From positions 124,001 through 188,000 of the forward strand of contig NZ_JACHIH010000003.1 in NCBI RefSeq assembly GCF_014203125.1: a stretch of 64,000 nt of DNA, given 5' to 3'. The notes under the pieces were generated by a model, which worked only from the letters and a program-made list of their open reading frames with translations, was not told where the DNA came from and did no database searches. Origin of the DNA: Rhodopseudomonas rhenobacensis. Lineage in GTDB: Bacteria; Pseudomonadota; Alphaproteobacteria; Rhizobiales; Xanthobacteraceae. This document shows, piece after piece, positions 33,588 to 42,358 of this stretch (within the stretch, counting starts at the first letter, position 1; each line of letters starts with the position of its first letter). The translations under genes and the position numbers were made by a program.

Positions 33588-34703
33588 ATGTCATCGCGCC
33601 GCCTCATCACAGCCAGCGAACGGAGCAAGCTCGATCCGTTCATCGTCGCCACCGGCGACGCAAGTCCGCGCGACCAGCGCGACTTGATGGAGCGGCCGTT
33701 CTTCTCCCTCGCCAAGGCCAGGCGCACCGCGCCGATCCACTACGAAGCCGGCGATGTTCGCGTGGAAGTCTACGCCGTGCCCGAGCACGGCATGGCGACC
33801 ATTTGGGACGCCGACGTGCTGATCTGGGCCGCAAGCCAGATCGTCGAGGCCGAGAACCTTGGGTTCAAGACCTCGCGTTTCCTCCGCTTCACACCCTACC
33901 AGCTCCTGACCGCGATCGGCCGGCAAACCGGCTCCCGCGATTACAAGCTCCTGAAGGGCGCGCTTGCCCGCCTGCAGTCGACCGTCATCCGGACAACGAT
34001 CCGCAACGGCGAACATTGGCGGCGTCATCAGTTCTCCTGGATCAACGAGTGGGAGGAATGCACGACGCGCGACGGCCGCGTCGAGGGCATGGAGTTCGTC
34101 CTCCCCGATTGGTTCTACCGCGGCGTCATCGACCGCTCGCTCGTTCTCGCTATCGATCCCGCCTACTTCCGGCTGACCGGCGGCATCGAGCGCTGGCTGT
34201 ATCGCGTCGCTCGCAAGCACGCCGGCCGCCAGCCAAAGGGTTGGCTATTCGAGATCCCCCATCTCCACGAGAAGTCCGGAAGCCTGGTGCGCGTCTCCGA
34301 TTTCGCGCTCCAGATCCGGCGCATCGCCGCGCGCCAGCCGCTGCCCGGCTATCGCCTACGCATCGAGTGGCAGGGCCGCCGCGAGCTGCTGCGCGTCCTG
34401 CCGGCCCACTTGTCCACAGTCCCTGTGGATGGCGCTGTGGAAACGCTCGGGACTTCGCACGCAAACGGTATCGGGACTCCGCACGCAGTCCTATCGGGAC
34501 TTCGCACGCACGAACCGCAGCTAACGCTTTGGCCGGAAACTGCGATTCCGGGCCTTAACTTAGAGTCTAACTCAGAATCTAACTCTTGTAGTTGGCCCGT
34601 TCCATCTGCGGATAAGCGCGCCACCCCCGCTGCGCAGACCTCCGAACCACCGGCACGACAGCCGTCGCTGCCCTTCGGCCGCAAGCCGGGAGGGAAGAGA
34701 TGA
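33588..34703 (+). CDS. repA: Replication initiator protein RepA (plasmid RPA type)
   Basis: 371 residues. Family regions: RDLMERPFFSLAKARRTAPIHY, VEVYAVPEHGMATIWDADVLIWAASQIVEA, LKGALARLQSTVIRTTIR, MEFVLPDWFYRGVIDRSLVLAIDPAYF, WLYRVARKHAGRQPKGWLFEIPHL. It is expected to open DNA at a nearby origin, allowing the excised ICE to replicate. The C-terminal 90 residues are low-complexity because the DNA there carries repeats and DnaA-like boxes. The start at 33588 is the first Met with a normal family start; the frame is open from 33492. The stop overlaps the ParA start (ATGA). Confidence 0.93.
   Translation: MSSRRLITASERSKLDPFIVATGDASPRDQRDLMERPFFSLAKARRTAPIHYEAGDVRVEVYAVPEHGMATIWDADVLIWAASQIVEAENLGFKTSRFLRFTPYQLLTAIGRQTGSRDYKLLKGALARLQSTVIRTTIRNGEHWRRHQFSWINEWEECTTRDGRVEGMEFVLPDWFYRGVIDRSLVLAIDPAYFRLTGGIERWLYRVARKHAGRQPKGWLFEIPHLHEKSGSLVRVSDFALQIRRIAARQPLPGYRLRIEWQGRRELLRVLPAHLSTVPVDGAVETLGTSHANGIGTPHAVLSGLRTHEPQLTLWPETAIPGLNLESNSESNSCSWPVPSADKRATPAAQTSEPPARQPSLPFGRKPGGKR
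34410..34589 (+). other. oriV: Putative replication origin embedded in the 3' end of repA
   Basis: Three element types occur in order. DnaA-box-like sites: TTGTCCACA (34410-34418, 8 of 9 to the consensus) and TGTGGATGG (34424-34432, reverse strand, 7 of 9). Iteron-like repeats of 17 bases, TCGGGACTTCGCACGCA, at 34447, 34471 (one mismatch) and 34494, with 24- and 23-base periods. Three AT-rich 12-base units with core CTAACTC-like sequence at 34554, 34566 and 34578, like the melting repeats of plasmid origins. DnaA boxes, iterons and an AT-rich unwinding segment next to repA fit an iteron-type origin; the repeats are seen, the function is inferred. Confidence 0.65.
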
Positions 34704-35338
34704 TCGTCGCTCTGCTCAACCAGAAGGGCGGAGTCGGCAAGACAACGCTTGCGCTTCATCTCGCCGGCGAGCTGGCGCTGCACGGCAAGCGCGTCACCCT
34801 GATCGATGCCGACCCCCAAGGCTCGGCGCTCGATTGGTCGCAGCAGCGGGCGCGGGAGAACGTCTCGCGGCTATTCGGCGTCGTCGGCCTCGCGCGAGAC
34901 ACGCTCCATCGCGAGGCGCCCGAGATCGCGCTCACCGCCGATCATGTCGTCATCGACGGACCGCCGCGCGTCGCGGGGCTGATGCGCTCGGCGCTCTTAG
35001 CCGCCGACCTCGTGCTGATCCCGGTACAGCCGTCGCCCTTCGACGGCTGGGCCTCGGCCGAGATGCTGGAGCTGCTGCGCGAAGCGCGAATCTATCGCCC
35101 GCAGATCGCGGCGCGCTTCGTGCTGAACCGCTGCGCGGCCCGCACGATCATCGCTCGCGAGACGGCCGAAACGCTCGCCGATCACGATCCGCCGGTGCTC
35201 TCCAGCACCATCGGCCAGCGCGTTATCTTTGCCGACGCCGCACAGTCCGGCCGCCTCGTGTTCGAGCTGGCCGAGCAGAGCGCCGCGGCGCGCGAGATCG
35301 CCGCGCTCGCCGCCGAAGTCGCGAGGATCGCGCTATGA
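34700..35338 (+). CDS. parA: ParA-family partition ATPase
   Basis: 212 residues. Deviant Walker A NQKGGVGKTTLALHLAGE at the N-terminus, LIDADPQGSALDW and VIDGPPRVAGLMRSAL (Walker B region). Short, single-domain ParA of plasmid/ICE type without an N-terminal HTH. It segregates or stabilises the element. ATG overlaps the repA stop and its own stop overlaps the next gene, so repA, parA and the small partner are translated as a block. Confidence 0.94.
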   Translation: MIVALLNQKGGVGKTTLALHLAGELALHGKRVTLIDADPQGSALDWSQQRARENVSRLFGVVGLARDTLHREAPEIALTADHVVIDGPPRVAGLMRSALLAADLVLIPVQPSPFDGWASAEMLELLREARIYRPQIAARFVLNRCAARTIIARETAETLADHDPPVLSSTIGQRVIFADAAQSGRLVFELAEQSAAAREIAALAAEVARIAL

Positions 35339-35589
35339 GCGAGCGCGCCACCCGACGCGGCTTCGCCGCCCGGCCCGGCGACGCCGAGAGCTGGATCAAG
35401 ACCCCGGAAGCGCCAAGCCGGCACGGCGAGGAGGCGCCTGCCTTCACCGCGCGGTTGACGATCGACGTCACGCCGGCGCTGCGCGGCCGCATCAAGGTCG
35501 CCGCGTTCCAGCGCGGGATCACCGTCGCCGACATGCTGCGCGACCTCTTCGCGCGCGAATTCCCCGCCGATCCCGGAGAGAGCTCATGA
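35335..35589 (+). CDS. Small ribbon-helix-helix-like partner of ParA
   Basis: 84 residues. The N-terminal half is disordered and basic; the C-terminal half ARLTIDVTPALRGRIKVAAFQRGITVADMLRDLFAREFP has a strand followed by two helices as in Arc/MetJ-type DNA-binding proteins. By position it is the ParB-like centromere-binding partner. Start ATG at 35335 overlaps the parA stop (ATGA), and its stop overlaps the DUF2840 start. Confidence 0.85.
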   Translation: MSERATRRGFAARPGDAESWIKTPEAPSRHGEEAPAFTARLTIDVTPALRGRIKVAAFQRGITVADMLRDLFAREFPADPGESS

Positions 35590-36101
35590 ACGACAATGAG
35601 CCGTCGCCCCGCGTCGTGCCGCCGTCGCATCGGCGCACCGTCGCACTCACCCATGTCGAGCTGACCTGGATCGAGAAGAAGATCGAGCAATGGCTGCGCT
35701 TCGGCCGCCGCGCCGAGGAGAAGATCCTTGATCGCCGCCGCAGCATCTCGAGCTTCAAGCCAGGCAGCATCTTCGCGTTCGTGCGCTGGGCGTCGAACGA
35801 CTTCGGCACGGTCATCTCGCGCATGGACATCGTGCGCGCGGTCGAGCCTGGCGCACGCTTCCAGACGCTGCCCTACGTGCGTCCCGGCGGCGAGATCCTG
35901 CTGCGGGTCGATAGCTGGCCGAAGGTCGAGCGCGTGCTGCAGGCGATCGACGCCGTCGAGGCGCTCGACATCGATCCCGCCGACGCCGCGCCGGAATACT
36001 GGCGCCACCTCCACAACCGTCTCGCCGCCGGCCATGAGCCGCGCTCCTACACGCGCGATCAGCACGCCGCCTGGCTCAAGCGCAGGAGCGTCACGCTATG
36101 A
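35586..36101 (+). CDS. DUF2840 protein
   Basis: 171 residues. HVELTWIEKKIEQWLRFGR, ILDRRRSISSFKPGSIFAFVRW and NDFGTVISRMDIVRAV are typical of DUF2840, a family almost always encoded between parA and traF in these ICEs. No catalytic motif; soluble. ATG overlaps the preceding stop and its stop overlaps the traF start. Confidence 0.9.
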   Translation: MNDNEPSPRVVPPSHRRTVALTHVELTWIEKKIEQWLRFGRRAEEKILDRRRSISSFKPGSIFAFVRWASNDFGTVISRMDIVRAVEPGARFQTLPYVRPGGEILLRVDSWPKVERVLQAIDAVEALDIDPADAAPEYWRHLHNRLAAGHEPRSYTRDQHAAWLKRRSVTL

Positions 36102-36643
36102 CCCGCTTCGGCTACGTCATGACGACGTATTTCGCCATGCTCGTCTTCATCGGCTTGGCTTTCGTCCATCCGGCGCCGCGTCTGATCTGGAACGCCACGG
36201 CGAGCACGCCGACCGGGTTTTATGCGCTCCGCCCAGCCGGACAGCTCCACGTGCTCGAACTGGTCGCCGTGCGGCCGCCCGAACCGATCGCCAGCTACCT
36301 CGCCGATGGCGGCTTCCTGCCCAAGGGCGTGCCGCTGCTGAAGCATGTGATGGCGCTGCCTGGGCAGACCGTGTGCCGCGCAGGCGACTCCATCACGGTC
36401 GATCACGTGGATGTCGGCGCGGCGCGTGAGCGCGATCACCTTGGCCGCCCGCTGCCGCGCTGGAACGGCTGCCACACGCTCGGCCCCACCGAAGTCTTCC
36501 TCATGAACCCGACCGTCCCGGACAGCTTGGACGGACGCTATTTCGGCCCGCTTCCCACCACCGCGATCGTCGCCCGCGCGGTCCCCTTGTGGACCGACGA
36601 GGCCGGTGACGGCCGCTTCGTATGGCGTGCCACCACCGATTGA
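36098..36643 (+). CDS. traF: TraF-type S26 signal peptidase, conjugative
   Basis: 181 residues with one N-terminal membrane segment (MTTYFAMLVFIGLAFV). The Ser of the Ser-Lys dyad is in ASTPTGFY near residue 36-40, and the Lys in PLLKHVMALPGQTVCRAGD. TraF peptidases process and circularise the TrbC pilin in RP4-type systems, and TrbC is encoded at 44723. C-terminal box YFGPLPTTAIVARAVPLW is family-typical. Confidence 0.92.
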   Translation: MTRFGYVMTTYFAMLVFIGLAFVHPAPRLIWNATASTPTGFYALRPAGQLHVLELVAVRPPEPIASYLADGGFLPKGVPLLKHVMALPGQTVCRAGDSITVDHVDVGAARERDHLGRPLPRWNGCHTLGPTEVFLMNPTVPDSLDGRYFGPLPTTAIVARAVPLWTDEAGDGRFVWRATTD

Positions 36644-36678
36644 CCCGCTTCTCAACCCGCCAACAACGGAGGTTTCCC

Positions 36679-37014
36679 ATGGCGCAGATTGGTCAGTTCA
36701 CCCGAGACAAGTCCGGCTTCACCGGGCGCATCCAGACGCTCTTCTTCTACCGTGACCTTTCCCTCGTTCCGGCCGAATCCTCCGATGCCGAGAACGCGCC
36801 GGACTACCGCATCCACCTTGGCGATGGCGACGGCCCGGAGATCGGCGCGGGCTGGAAGCGCACCGGCGAGAAGGCGGGCGAGTACGTCTCGCTCGTCATT
36901 GACGATCCGGCGTTGTCGCAGCCGATTCGCGCGAACCTCTTCCAGTCGGGCGATGACAAGTCGGCCTGGGTGCTGAACTGGAACCGTCCGCCGAAGCGCG
37001 GCGATCGGGGCTGA
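36679..37014 (+). CDS. DUF736 protein (second copy)
   Basis: 111 residues: MAQIGQFTRDKSGFTGRIQT, PDYRIHLG, PEIGAGWKRTG, YVSLVIDDPALSQPIRANLF, WVLNWNRP. Clearly paralogous to the 30777 protein but with a longer middle loop. ATG follows CGGAGG with 6 bases spacing. Encoded between traF and the lytic transglycosylase. Function unknown. Confidence 0.92.
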   Translation: MAQIGQFTRDKSGFTGRIQTLFFYRDLSLVPAESSDAENAPDYRIHLGDGDGPEIGAGWKRTGEKAGEYVSLVIDDPALSQPIRANLFQSGDDKSAWVLNWNRPPKRGDRG

Positions 37015-37018
37015 TCAC

Positions 37019-37735
37019 ATGCGGCGCGAGCTTCTTCTGCTCGCCAGCTTGACGGCGTTCGGCATGCCCGTCGTCGCCGTTCACGCTCAGGCGACGCCCA
37101 TCGCGGTGCAGGCTTCGAGCGATTCCTACGCCGCTCTCGTTGCCGAAGCCGCGCAACGCTTCGGCATCCCGGCGGCATGGATTCGGGCGATCATGCGGAT
37201 CGAGAGCCGTGGCGATCGGCGCGCCATCTCACCCAAGGGCGCGATGGGGCTGATGCAGCTCATGCCCGAGACATGGGCAGCGCTACGCGCTCGCTACGGC
37301 CTCGGGCGCGACGCGTTCGACCCGCACGACAACATCCTGGCGGGCGCGGCTTTCCTGCGCGAGATGCACGACCGCTACGGATCGCCAGGATTCCTCGCGG
37401 CGTATAATGCCGGGCCTGGGCGATACGAAGATTATCGCGATCGGCATCGTCCGCTGCCACCTGAAACCGTCGCTTACGTCGCGGCGCTTGTCCCTTTTGT
37501 CGGGGACGGCGCGACCGATGGGCCTGTCCTCGTGGCGGCCTCCGATCCGTCGTCCTGGACCCAGGCGCCGCTTTTCATCGTGCGATCGGCAAGCGCTGAA
37601 CCTGTCGATCGCGCGACAGCCAAACCGCCGTCGAGCGACTCGCCGCCTGCCGTCGCGGTGCGCGACCTGTCGGCCATCGCACCGCAATCCGATGGGCTGT
37701 TCGTCCACGTTTCCGCAGCGGGGCCGAAGCCGTGA
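37019..37735 (+). CDS. Lytic transglycosylase, conjugation-associated
   Basis: 238 residues. N-terminal signal peptide (LLLLASLTAFGMPVVAVHA), then an SLT domain: AAQRFGIPAAWIRAIMRIESRGDRRAISPKGAMGLMQLMP with catalytic Glu in RIESRGD, and AAYNAGPGRY. It opens peptidoglycan locally so the mating channel can be built. The C-terminal tail of about 70 residues is unstructured. Start overlaps or follows the DUF736 stop by 4 bases. Confidence 0.93.
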   Translation: MRRELLLLASLTAFGMPVVAVHAQATPIAVQASSDSYAALVAEAAQRFGIPAAWIRAIMRIESRGDRRAISPKGAMGLMQLMPETWAALRARYGLGRDAFDPHDNILAGAAFLREMHDRYGSPGFLAAYNAGPGRYEDYRDRHRPLPPETVAYVAALVPFVGDGATDGPVLVAASDPSSWTQAPLFIVRSASAEPVDRATAKPPSSDSPPAVAVRDLSAIAPQSDGLFVHVSAAGPKP

Positions 37736-37924
37736 TCGCGCCGCTCTCCCGTCGACGTGCCGCTACATCGCCTCGGTCAGCTCGCGCTTTCCCTGGCGAC
37801 CCGACGGTCTTCGACGCCTCCAGGTGCTTCATCGAAGCTCTCGGGTACGATTTCGTAGGCAGGCGCGGCACAGCGTTCTTCCGGGAAGAAGGAAGGGCAG
37901 GCAGGGGAGGAACGCAGAAACCAA

Positions 37925-37983
37925 CCGACCGAGGGCGAGATAAAAGGCCGCAAGGTGCGGCTCGGTCGGTCGGTTGTTTTTAT
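37925..37983 (+). terminator. Bipartite hairpin with T-run before the relaxase region
   Basis: Outer arms CCGACCGAG (37925-37933) and CTCGGTCGG (37961-37969) enclose an inner hairpin GCCGC/GCGGC (37947-37961). A U-rich run GTTTTTATT follows shortly after. It would end transcription from the lytic transglycosylase side and separate it from the relaxase gene. Confidence 0.6.
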
Positions 37984-38000
37984 TGGGATATTTCGACGTT

Positions 38001-38081
38001 CCGGCAATGTGCGCTCCTCGGGCGCAAGGTGCGCTGGACCCACAATGCTTTGCCGGAGCTAACTTTTCCGCACATTGCCGG
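38001..38081. other. oriT: Putative origin of transfer (oriT) with 13-bp inverted repeat
   Basis: CCGGCAATGTGCG (38001-38013) and its exact complement CGCACATTGCCGG (38069-38081) flank 55 bases in the otherwise gene-free 37736-38089 gap, directly before the relaxase gene. Inverted repeats beside the relaxase gene are the usual oriT layout, and the nick site would lie in or near the spacer. The right arm reaches into the ribosome site GGAG of the relaxase (38080-38083), so pairing could also repress its translation. No nick-site consensus was identified. Confidence 0.5.
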
Positions 38082-38089
38082 AGCCGGCG

Positions 38090-39829
38090 ATGGCTGACGA
38101 GCGCGAATTCCAGCCTCGCCCGGGCCGCATCCGCTCGACCCGTAGCCAGCGCGCGAAGCCCTTCATCGCCCAAGCGCTCGCGGCGGCCCAGCGCGCCGGT
38201 GGCGGCGTCTCGCGCCAAGGTCTCCTGAGGAGCGGCAGCCGCTCGACCTTCGGCCGCGGCCGCGTCGCCAGCGTGCGGGCGAACCGCCTGCTGACCGGCC
38301 GCTCGCGACTGGTGACGGTCAAGACGCGCGTGGTCCGTCACACCGCGCGGTCCGCGCCGCTCGGCGCCCATCTCAGCTACCTCCGGCGCGAGGGCGTCAC
38401 CCGGGACGGGGAGAAGGCCAGGCTGTTCGGACCGGAGACCGAGGACGCTGACCCCAAGGCGTTCGCGGAGCGGTGCGAGAAGGACCGGCATCACTTCCGT
38501 TTCATCGTCTCGCCTGGGGACGCGCCGGAGATGGCCGACCTCAAGGGCTTCGCCCGCGAGCTGGTCGGCGAGATGGAGAAGGATCTGGGGACCAAGCTCG
38601 ACTGGGTCGCCGTCGATCACTGGAATACGCAGCACCCGCACGTCCACATCATCGTGCGCGGCGTCGCCGACGACGGCCAGGACCTCGTCATCTCGCGGGA
38701 CTACATCAAGGAAGGGATGCGCGCCCGCGCCCAGGATCTGGTCACGCAAGAGCTGGGACTGCGCAGCGATCTCCACATCCGCCGCGCACTTGAGCGCCAG
38801 GTCGACGCCGAGCGCTGGACCCAGCTCGATCGGCAACTGGTTCGCGATGCCGATCGTCATGGCGTCATCGACCTGGCTCCCGGCGGCGCTCAGCAGCCCG
38901 ACGAATTCCATAGTCTGAAGGTCGGACGGCTGCGGCATCTGGAGAGCCTCGGCCTCACGCATCAGATCGGCCCCGGCCAGTGGACCATGGACGCGGCCGC
39001 AGAGACGACGCTGCGCGAACTCGGCGAGCGCGGCGACATCATCAAGCGCATCCACCGCGGCCTGACCGAGCGCGGCATTGAGCGGGCCGCGGCGAGCTAT
39101 GTGCTCGCTGGCGAGAGTCTGGATGTCCCGATCATCGGCCGCCTGGTCGATCGCGGCCTCGACGATGAGCTGAAGGGCACGGCCTACGCTGTCGTCGACG
39201 GTGTCGACGGGCGGACCCACCACATCAAGCTTCCCGATCTCGACGCCGCCGGCGACAGCGCACCAGGCTCGCTCGTCGAGCTGCGCAAGTTCGACGACGC
39301 GCAAGGCCGCCGGCGCGCCGCCATTGCGGTGCGCTCCGACCTCGCCATCGAAGACCAGGTGACGGCCAGCGGGGCCACCTGGCTCGACCGGCAGGCGGTC
39401 GCGCGTGATCCGGTGGCGCTCGGCCAAGCTGGCTTCGGCGCCGAGGTTCGCGAAGCGATGGACCGGCGAGCAGACCAGCTTGTCGAGCAGGGTCTCGCCG
39501 AGCGACAGGCGCGGGGAATCGTGTTCGCCTCCGGCCTGGTCGGAACGCTTCGACGGCGGGAGGTGGAGGCGTTGGGCGAGCGGCTCGCCGCCGAAACCGG
39601 CCAGCCGTTCAACGGCGCGGCGACCGGCGAGTATGTCGCCGGGACCTATCGGCAACGCTTCGCGCTCGCCTCCGGCCGCTTCGCCATGATCGACGACGGC
39701 CTTGGCTTCCAGCTCGTGCCCTGGACGCCCTCCCTCGAAAAGCAGCTCGGCCGCCACGTTTCCGGCGTCACGCGCGCAGATGGCGGGATCGACTGGGGCT
39801 TCGGCCGCAACCGGGGGCTCGGGCTGTGA
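38090..39829 (+). CDS. Relaxase/mobilization nuclease (VirD2-like, DUF3363)
   Basis: 579 residues. The relaxase domain has the metal-binding histidines in DHWNTQHPHVHIIVRGVAD and the upstream FRFIVSPGDAPEM and HLSYLRREGVTRDGE stretches; the nicking Tyr is not pinned down (a candidate is in LSYLRREG). The C-terminal half (from about 260) matches DUF3363, typical of this ICE relaxase group. It nicks oriT and pilots the strand through the Trb channel. The N-terminus is very basic, as in related proteins. Start at 38090 has GGAG 6 bases upstream. Confidence 0.92.
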   Translation: MADEREFQPRPGRIRSTRSQRAKPFIAQALAAAQRAGGGVSRQGLLRSGSRSTFGRGRVASVRANRLLTGRSRLVTVKTRVVRHTARSAPLGAHLSYLRREGVTRDGEKARLFGPETEDADPKAFAERCEKDRHHFRFIVSPGDAPEMADLKGFARELVGEMEKDLGTKLDWVAVDHWNTQHPHVHIIVRGVADDGQDLVISRDYIKEGMRARAQDLVTQELGLRSDLHIRRALERQVDAERWTQLDRQLVRDADRHGVIDLAPGGAQQPDEFHSLKVGRLRHLESLGLTHQIGPGQWTMDAAAETTLRELGERGDIIKRIHRGLTERGIERAAASYVLAGESLDVPIIGRLVDRGLDDELKGTAYAVVDGVDGRTHHIKLPDLDAAGDSAPGSLVELRKFDDAQGRRRAAIAVRSDLAIEDQVTASGATWLDRQAVARDPVALGQAGFGAEVREAMDRRADQLVEQGLAERQARGIVFASGLVGTLRRREVEALGERLAAETGQPFNGAATGEYVAGTYRQRFALASGRFAMIDDGLGFQLVPWTPSLEKQLGRHVSGVTRADGGIDWGFGRNRGLGL

Positions 39830-39870
39830 ACGAGCCTTCCAATCATCGACCTCAGGAAAGGACGTCTTCT

Positions 39871-41853
39871 ATGTCCGCGACCAAGATTCTCTGGGGCCAG
39901 GTCATCACCGTCTTTGCGATCGTCCTGCTGGCGATCTGGAGTGCGACGGAGTGGACGGCCTGGCGCCTCGGCTTCCAGCCGGAGCTGGGGCGGCCATGGT
40001 TCGAGCTCTTCCATTTCCCGTTCTACCTTCCGCCGGCCTTCTTTTGGTGGTGGTACGCCTACGACGCCTATGCGCCGTCCATCTTCGTCGAGGGCGCATA
40101 CATCGCGGCGTCGGGCGGCCTGATCGCCGCTGCCGTCGCGATCGGCATGTCGGTCTGGCGGGCCCGCGAAGCGAAGAATGCCGAGACCTACGGCTCGGCG
40201 CGATGGGCGCAACCGAAGGAGATCGAGCAGGCCGGCTTGCTCGGCCCGGACGGTGTCGTGCTCGGCCGGCACCAGCGCAGCTATCTGCGCCATGACGGGC
40301 CGGAGCATGTGCTGTGTTTCGCGCCGACACGATCCGGCAAGGGCGTCGGTCTTGTCATACCCTCGCTGCTCACCTGGCCGGGCTCGGCGATCGTCCACGA
40401 CATCAAGGGTGAGAACTGGCAGCTCACCGCCGGCTTTCGTGCGCAGCACGGCCGTGTGCTGCTGTTCGATCCGACCAATGCGAAGTCGTCGGCCTACAAT
40501 CCGCTGCTGGAGGTCCGGCGCGGCGAGTGGGAGGTGCGCGATGTGCAGAATATCGCCGACATTCTGGTCGACCCGGAAGGCAGCCTGGAGAAGCGCAATC
40601 ACTGGGAGAAAACCAGCCATGCGCTGCTGGTCGGCGCCATCCTGCACGTCCTCTATGCCGAGGAGGACAAGACGCTCGCCGGCGTCGCGTCGTTCCTGTC
40701 CGATCCGAAGCGGCCCATCGAATCCACGCTCTCGGCCATGATGCGGACGCCCCATCTCGGCGAGGCAGGCGTTCATCCCGTCGTCGCCAGCGCCGCGAGG
40801 GAGTTGTTGAACAAGTCGGGCAACGAACGGTCCGGCGTCTTGAGCACGGCGATGTCGTTCCTCGGCCTCTATCGTGATCCGGTGGTCGCCGAAGTGACGC
40901 GGCGTTGCGACTGGCGGATCGGTGACATCGTCGCCGGCGAACATCCGACAACGCTCTACCTTGTGGTCCCGCCCTCGGACATCAACCGCACCAAGCCGCT
41001 GATCCGCCTGATCCTCAATCAGATCGGGCGGCGGTTGACCGAGGACCTGCAGGCCAAGGCCGGACGCCGCCGCCTTCTCCTGATGCTCGACGAGTTCCCG
41101 GCCCTGGGGCGGCTCGACTTCTTCGAGTCGGCGCTCGCCTTCATGGCCGGCTACGGCATCAAGAGCTTCCTGATCGCCCAGTCGCTGAACCAGATCGAGA
41201 AGGCCTATGGGCCGAACAACTCGATCCTCGACAACTGCCATGTGCGCGTCAGCTTCGCGACCAATGACGAGCGGACCGCCAAGCGCGTCAGCGATGCGCT
41301 GGGCACGGCGACCGAGATGAAGGCGATGAAGAACTATGCCGGCAGCCGCCTTTCGCCGTGGCTCGGGCATTTGATGGTCTCTCGATCGGAGACGGCGCGG
41401 CCGCTGCTGACGCCGGGCGAAGTCATGCAGCTCCCATCGACCGACGAGATCGTCATGGTCTCCGGCGTCCATCCGATCCGCGCAAAGAAGGCGCGCTATT
41501 ACGAGGACGCGCGCTTGCAGGAGCGCATCCTGCCGCCGCCTGCGCCGGCGCGGCCGAAAGAAGGCCGTTCTGACGACTGGAGTTCACGGCCACTGCCGCC
41601 GCGGCCACCGGCGCCCGCTGTCCGTGACGGCGAGGAAGCCGACGATGACGATCCGAAGAACGCGGACCGCCGTCGCCAGCCTGAACTGAACCAGGAGACG
41701 GTCGATAAGAAACAGCCGATCGACAACGAATTCGCCCTCGACCCGACCGACGAAGCGGAAGAAGACGCGCCCCGCATCGGCCGGATGAACGACCTCATGC
41801 AGGGTCTGGCGCGCCAGGCGTCCCTCGATCCCGGCGACGACCTGGGACTGTGA
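39871..41853 (+). CDS. traG: Coupling protein TraG (VirD4 type)
   Basis: 660 residues. Two N-terminal membrane segments (ILWGQVITVFAIVLLAIWSA; YIAASGGLIAAAVAIGMSVW), then the ATPase: Walker A APTRSGKGVGLVIPSLL, Walker B LLMLDEFPALGRLDF, YGIKSFLIAQSLNQIEKAYG. The tail after 560 is charged and disordered. It links the relaxosome to the mating channel. ATG 39871 with AGGAAAGG upstream is chosen over a GTG at 39826, which overlaps the relaxase stop. Confidence 0.94.
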   Translation: MSATKILWGQVITVFAIVLLAIWSATEWTAWRLGFQPELGRPWFELFHFPFYLPPAFFWWWYAYDAYAPSIFVEGAYIAASGGLIAAAVAIGMSVWRAREAKNAETYGSARWAQPKEIEQAGLLGPDGVVLGRHQRSYLRHDGPEHVLCFAPTRSGKGVGLVIPSLLTWPGSAIVHDIKGENWQLTAGFRAQHGRVLLFDPTNAKSSAYNPLLEVRRGEWEVRDVQNIADILVDPEGSLEKRNHWEKTSHALLVGAILHVLYAEEDKTLAGVASFLSDPKRPIESTLSAMMRTPHLGEAGVHPVVASAARELLNKSGNERSGVLSTAMSFLGLYRDPVVAEVTRRCDWRIGDIVAGEHPTTLYLVVPPSDINRTKPLIRLILNQIGRRLTEDLQAKAGRRRLLLMLDEFPALGRLDFFESALAFMAGYGIKSFLIAQSLNQIEKAYGPNNSILDNCHVRVSFATNDERTAKRVSDALGTATEMKAMKNYAGSRLSPWLGHLMVSRSETARPLLTPGEVMQLPSTDEIVMVSGVHPIRAKKARYYEDARLQERILPPPAPARPKEGRSDDWSSRPLPPRPPAPAVRDGEEADDDDPKNADRRRQPELNQETVDKKQPIDNEFALDPTDEAEEDAPRIGRMNDLMQGLARQASLDPGDDLGL

Positions 41854-41860
41854 GGCGGGT

Positions 41861-42334
41861 ATGCCGGCGCCCAAGAAGAAAGCTCAGATCTCCGTCTACC
41901 TCGATCCGGACGTGATGCGGTCACTGTCGGTCTATGCCGCGCGCCGGGAGCAACCGATGTCGCTGATCGCCGAAGCCGCTATCGCGTCGTTCCTGTCGCC
42001 CGATGGCGACGAGCGGCGCGAAGCTGCCATCGGCAAACGACTAGATCAGCAGGATAGGAGGCTTGCGCGCCTGGAACGCGATGTCGGCATCGCCGTCGAG
42101 ATGCTTGCCGTGTTTGTGCGCTTCTGGCTTACGACTACGCCACCTTTGCCCGAACCGGCAGCCAAGGCGGCGCGGGCGCAGGCCGGGACACGCTACGACA
42201 ATTTCGTCGCCGCCCTCGGACGCCGGCTCAATCAGGGGCCGAAGCTAAGGCAGGAGATTCCGGAGGAAGTAGAAACAGGATCATCGGGAGATAATCGCCA
42301 GCAAGATCGCGATCATCTCCCCGGTGACGCCTGA
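41861..42334 (+). CDS. CopG/ribbon-helix-helix protein next to traG
   Basis: 157 residues. N-terminus KAQISVYLDPDVMRSLSVYAARREQPMSLIAEAAIASFL is a ribbon-helix-helix DNA-binding unit. The centre has a coiled-coil region (LDQQDRRLARLERDVGIAVEML) and a hydrophobic stretch FVRFWLTTTPPLP. Normally trbB follows closely in this ICE type; here 1.4 kb of cargo separates them. Confidence 0.88.
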   Translation: MPAPKKKAQISVYLDPDVMRSLSVYAARREQPMSLIAEAAIASFLSPDGDERREAAIGKRLDQQDRRLARLERDVGIAVEMLAVFVRFWLTTTPPLPEPAAKAARAQAGTRYDNFVAALGRRLNQGPKLRQEIPEEVETGSSGDNRQQDRDHLPGDA

Positions 42335-42358
42335 AAGCAGATTACCGCAAAGGCTTCG

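Noticed and set aside
37732-38097. Open frame of 121 codons overlapping the lytic transglycosylase stop (GTGA)
   Set aside because: It runs through the terminator-like hairpin and the oriT inverted repeat into the relaxase start, has no family features and a composition like non-coding DNA.
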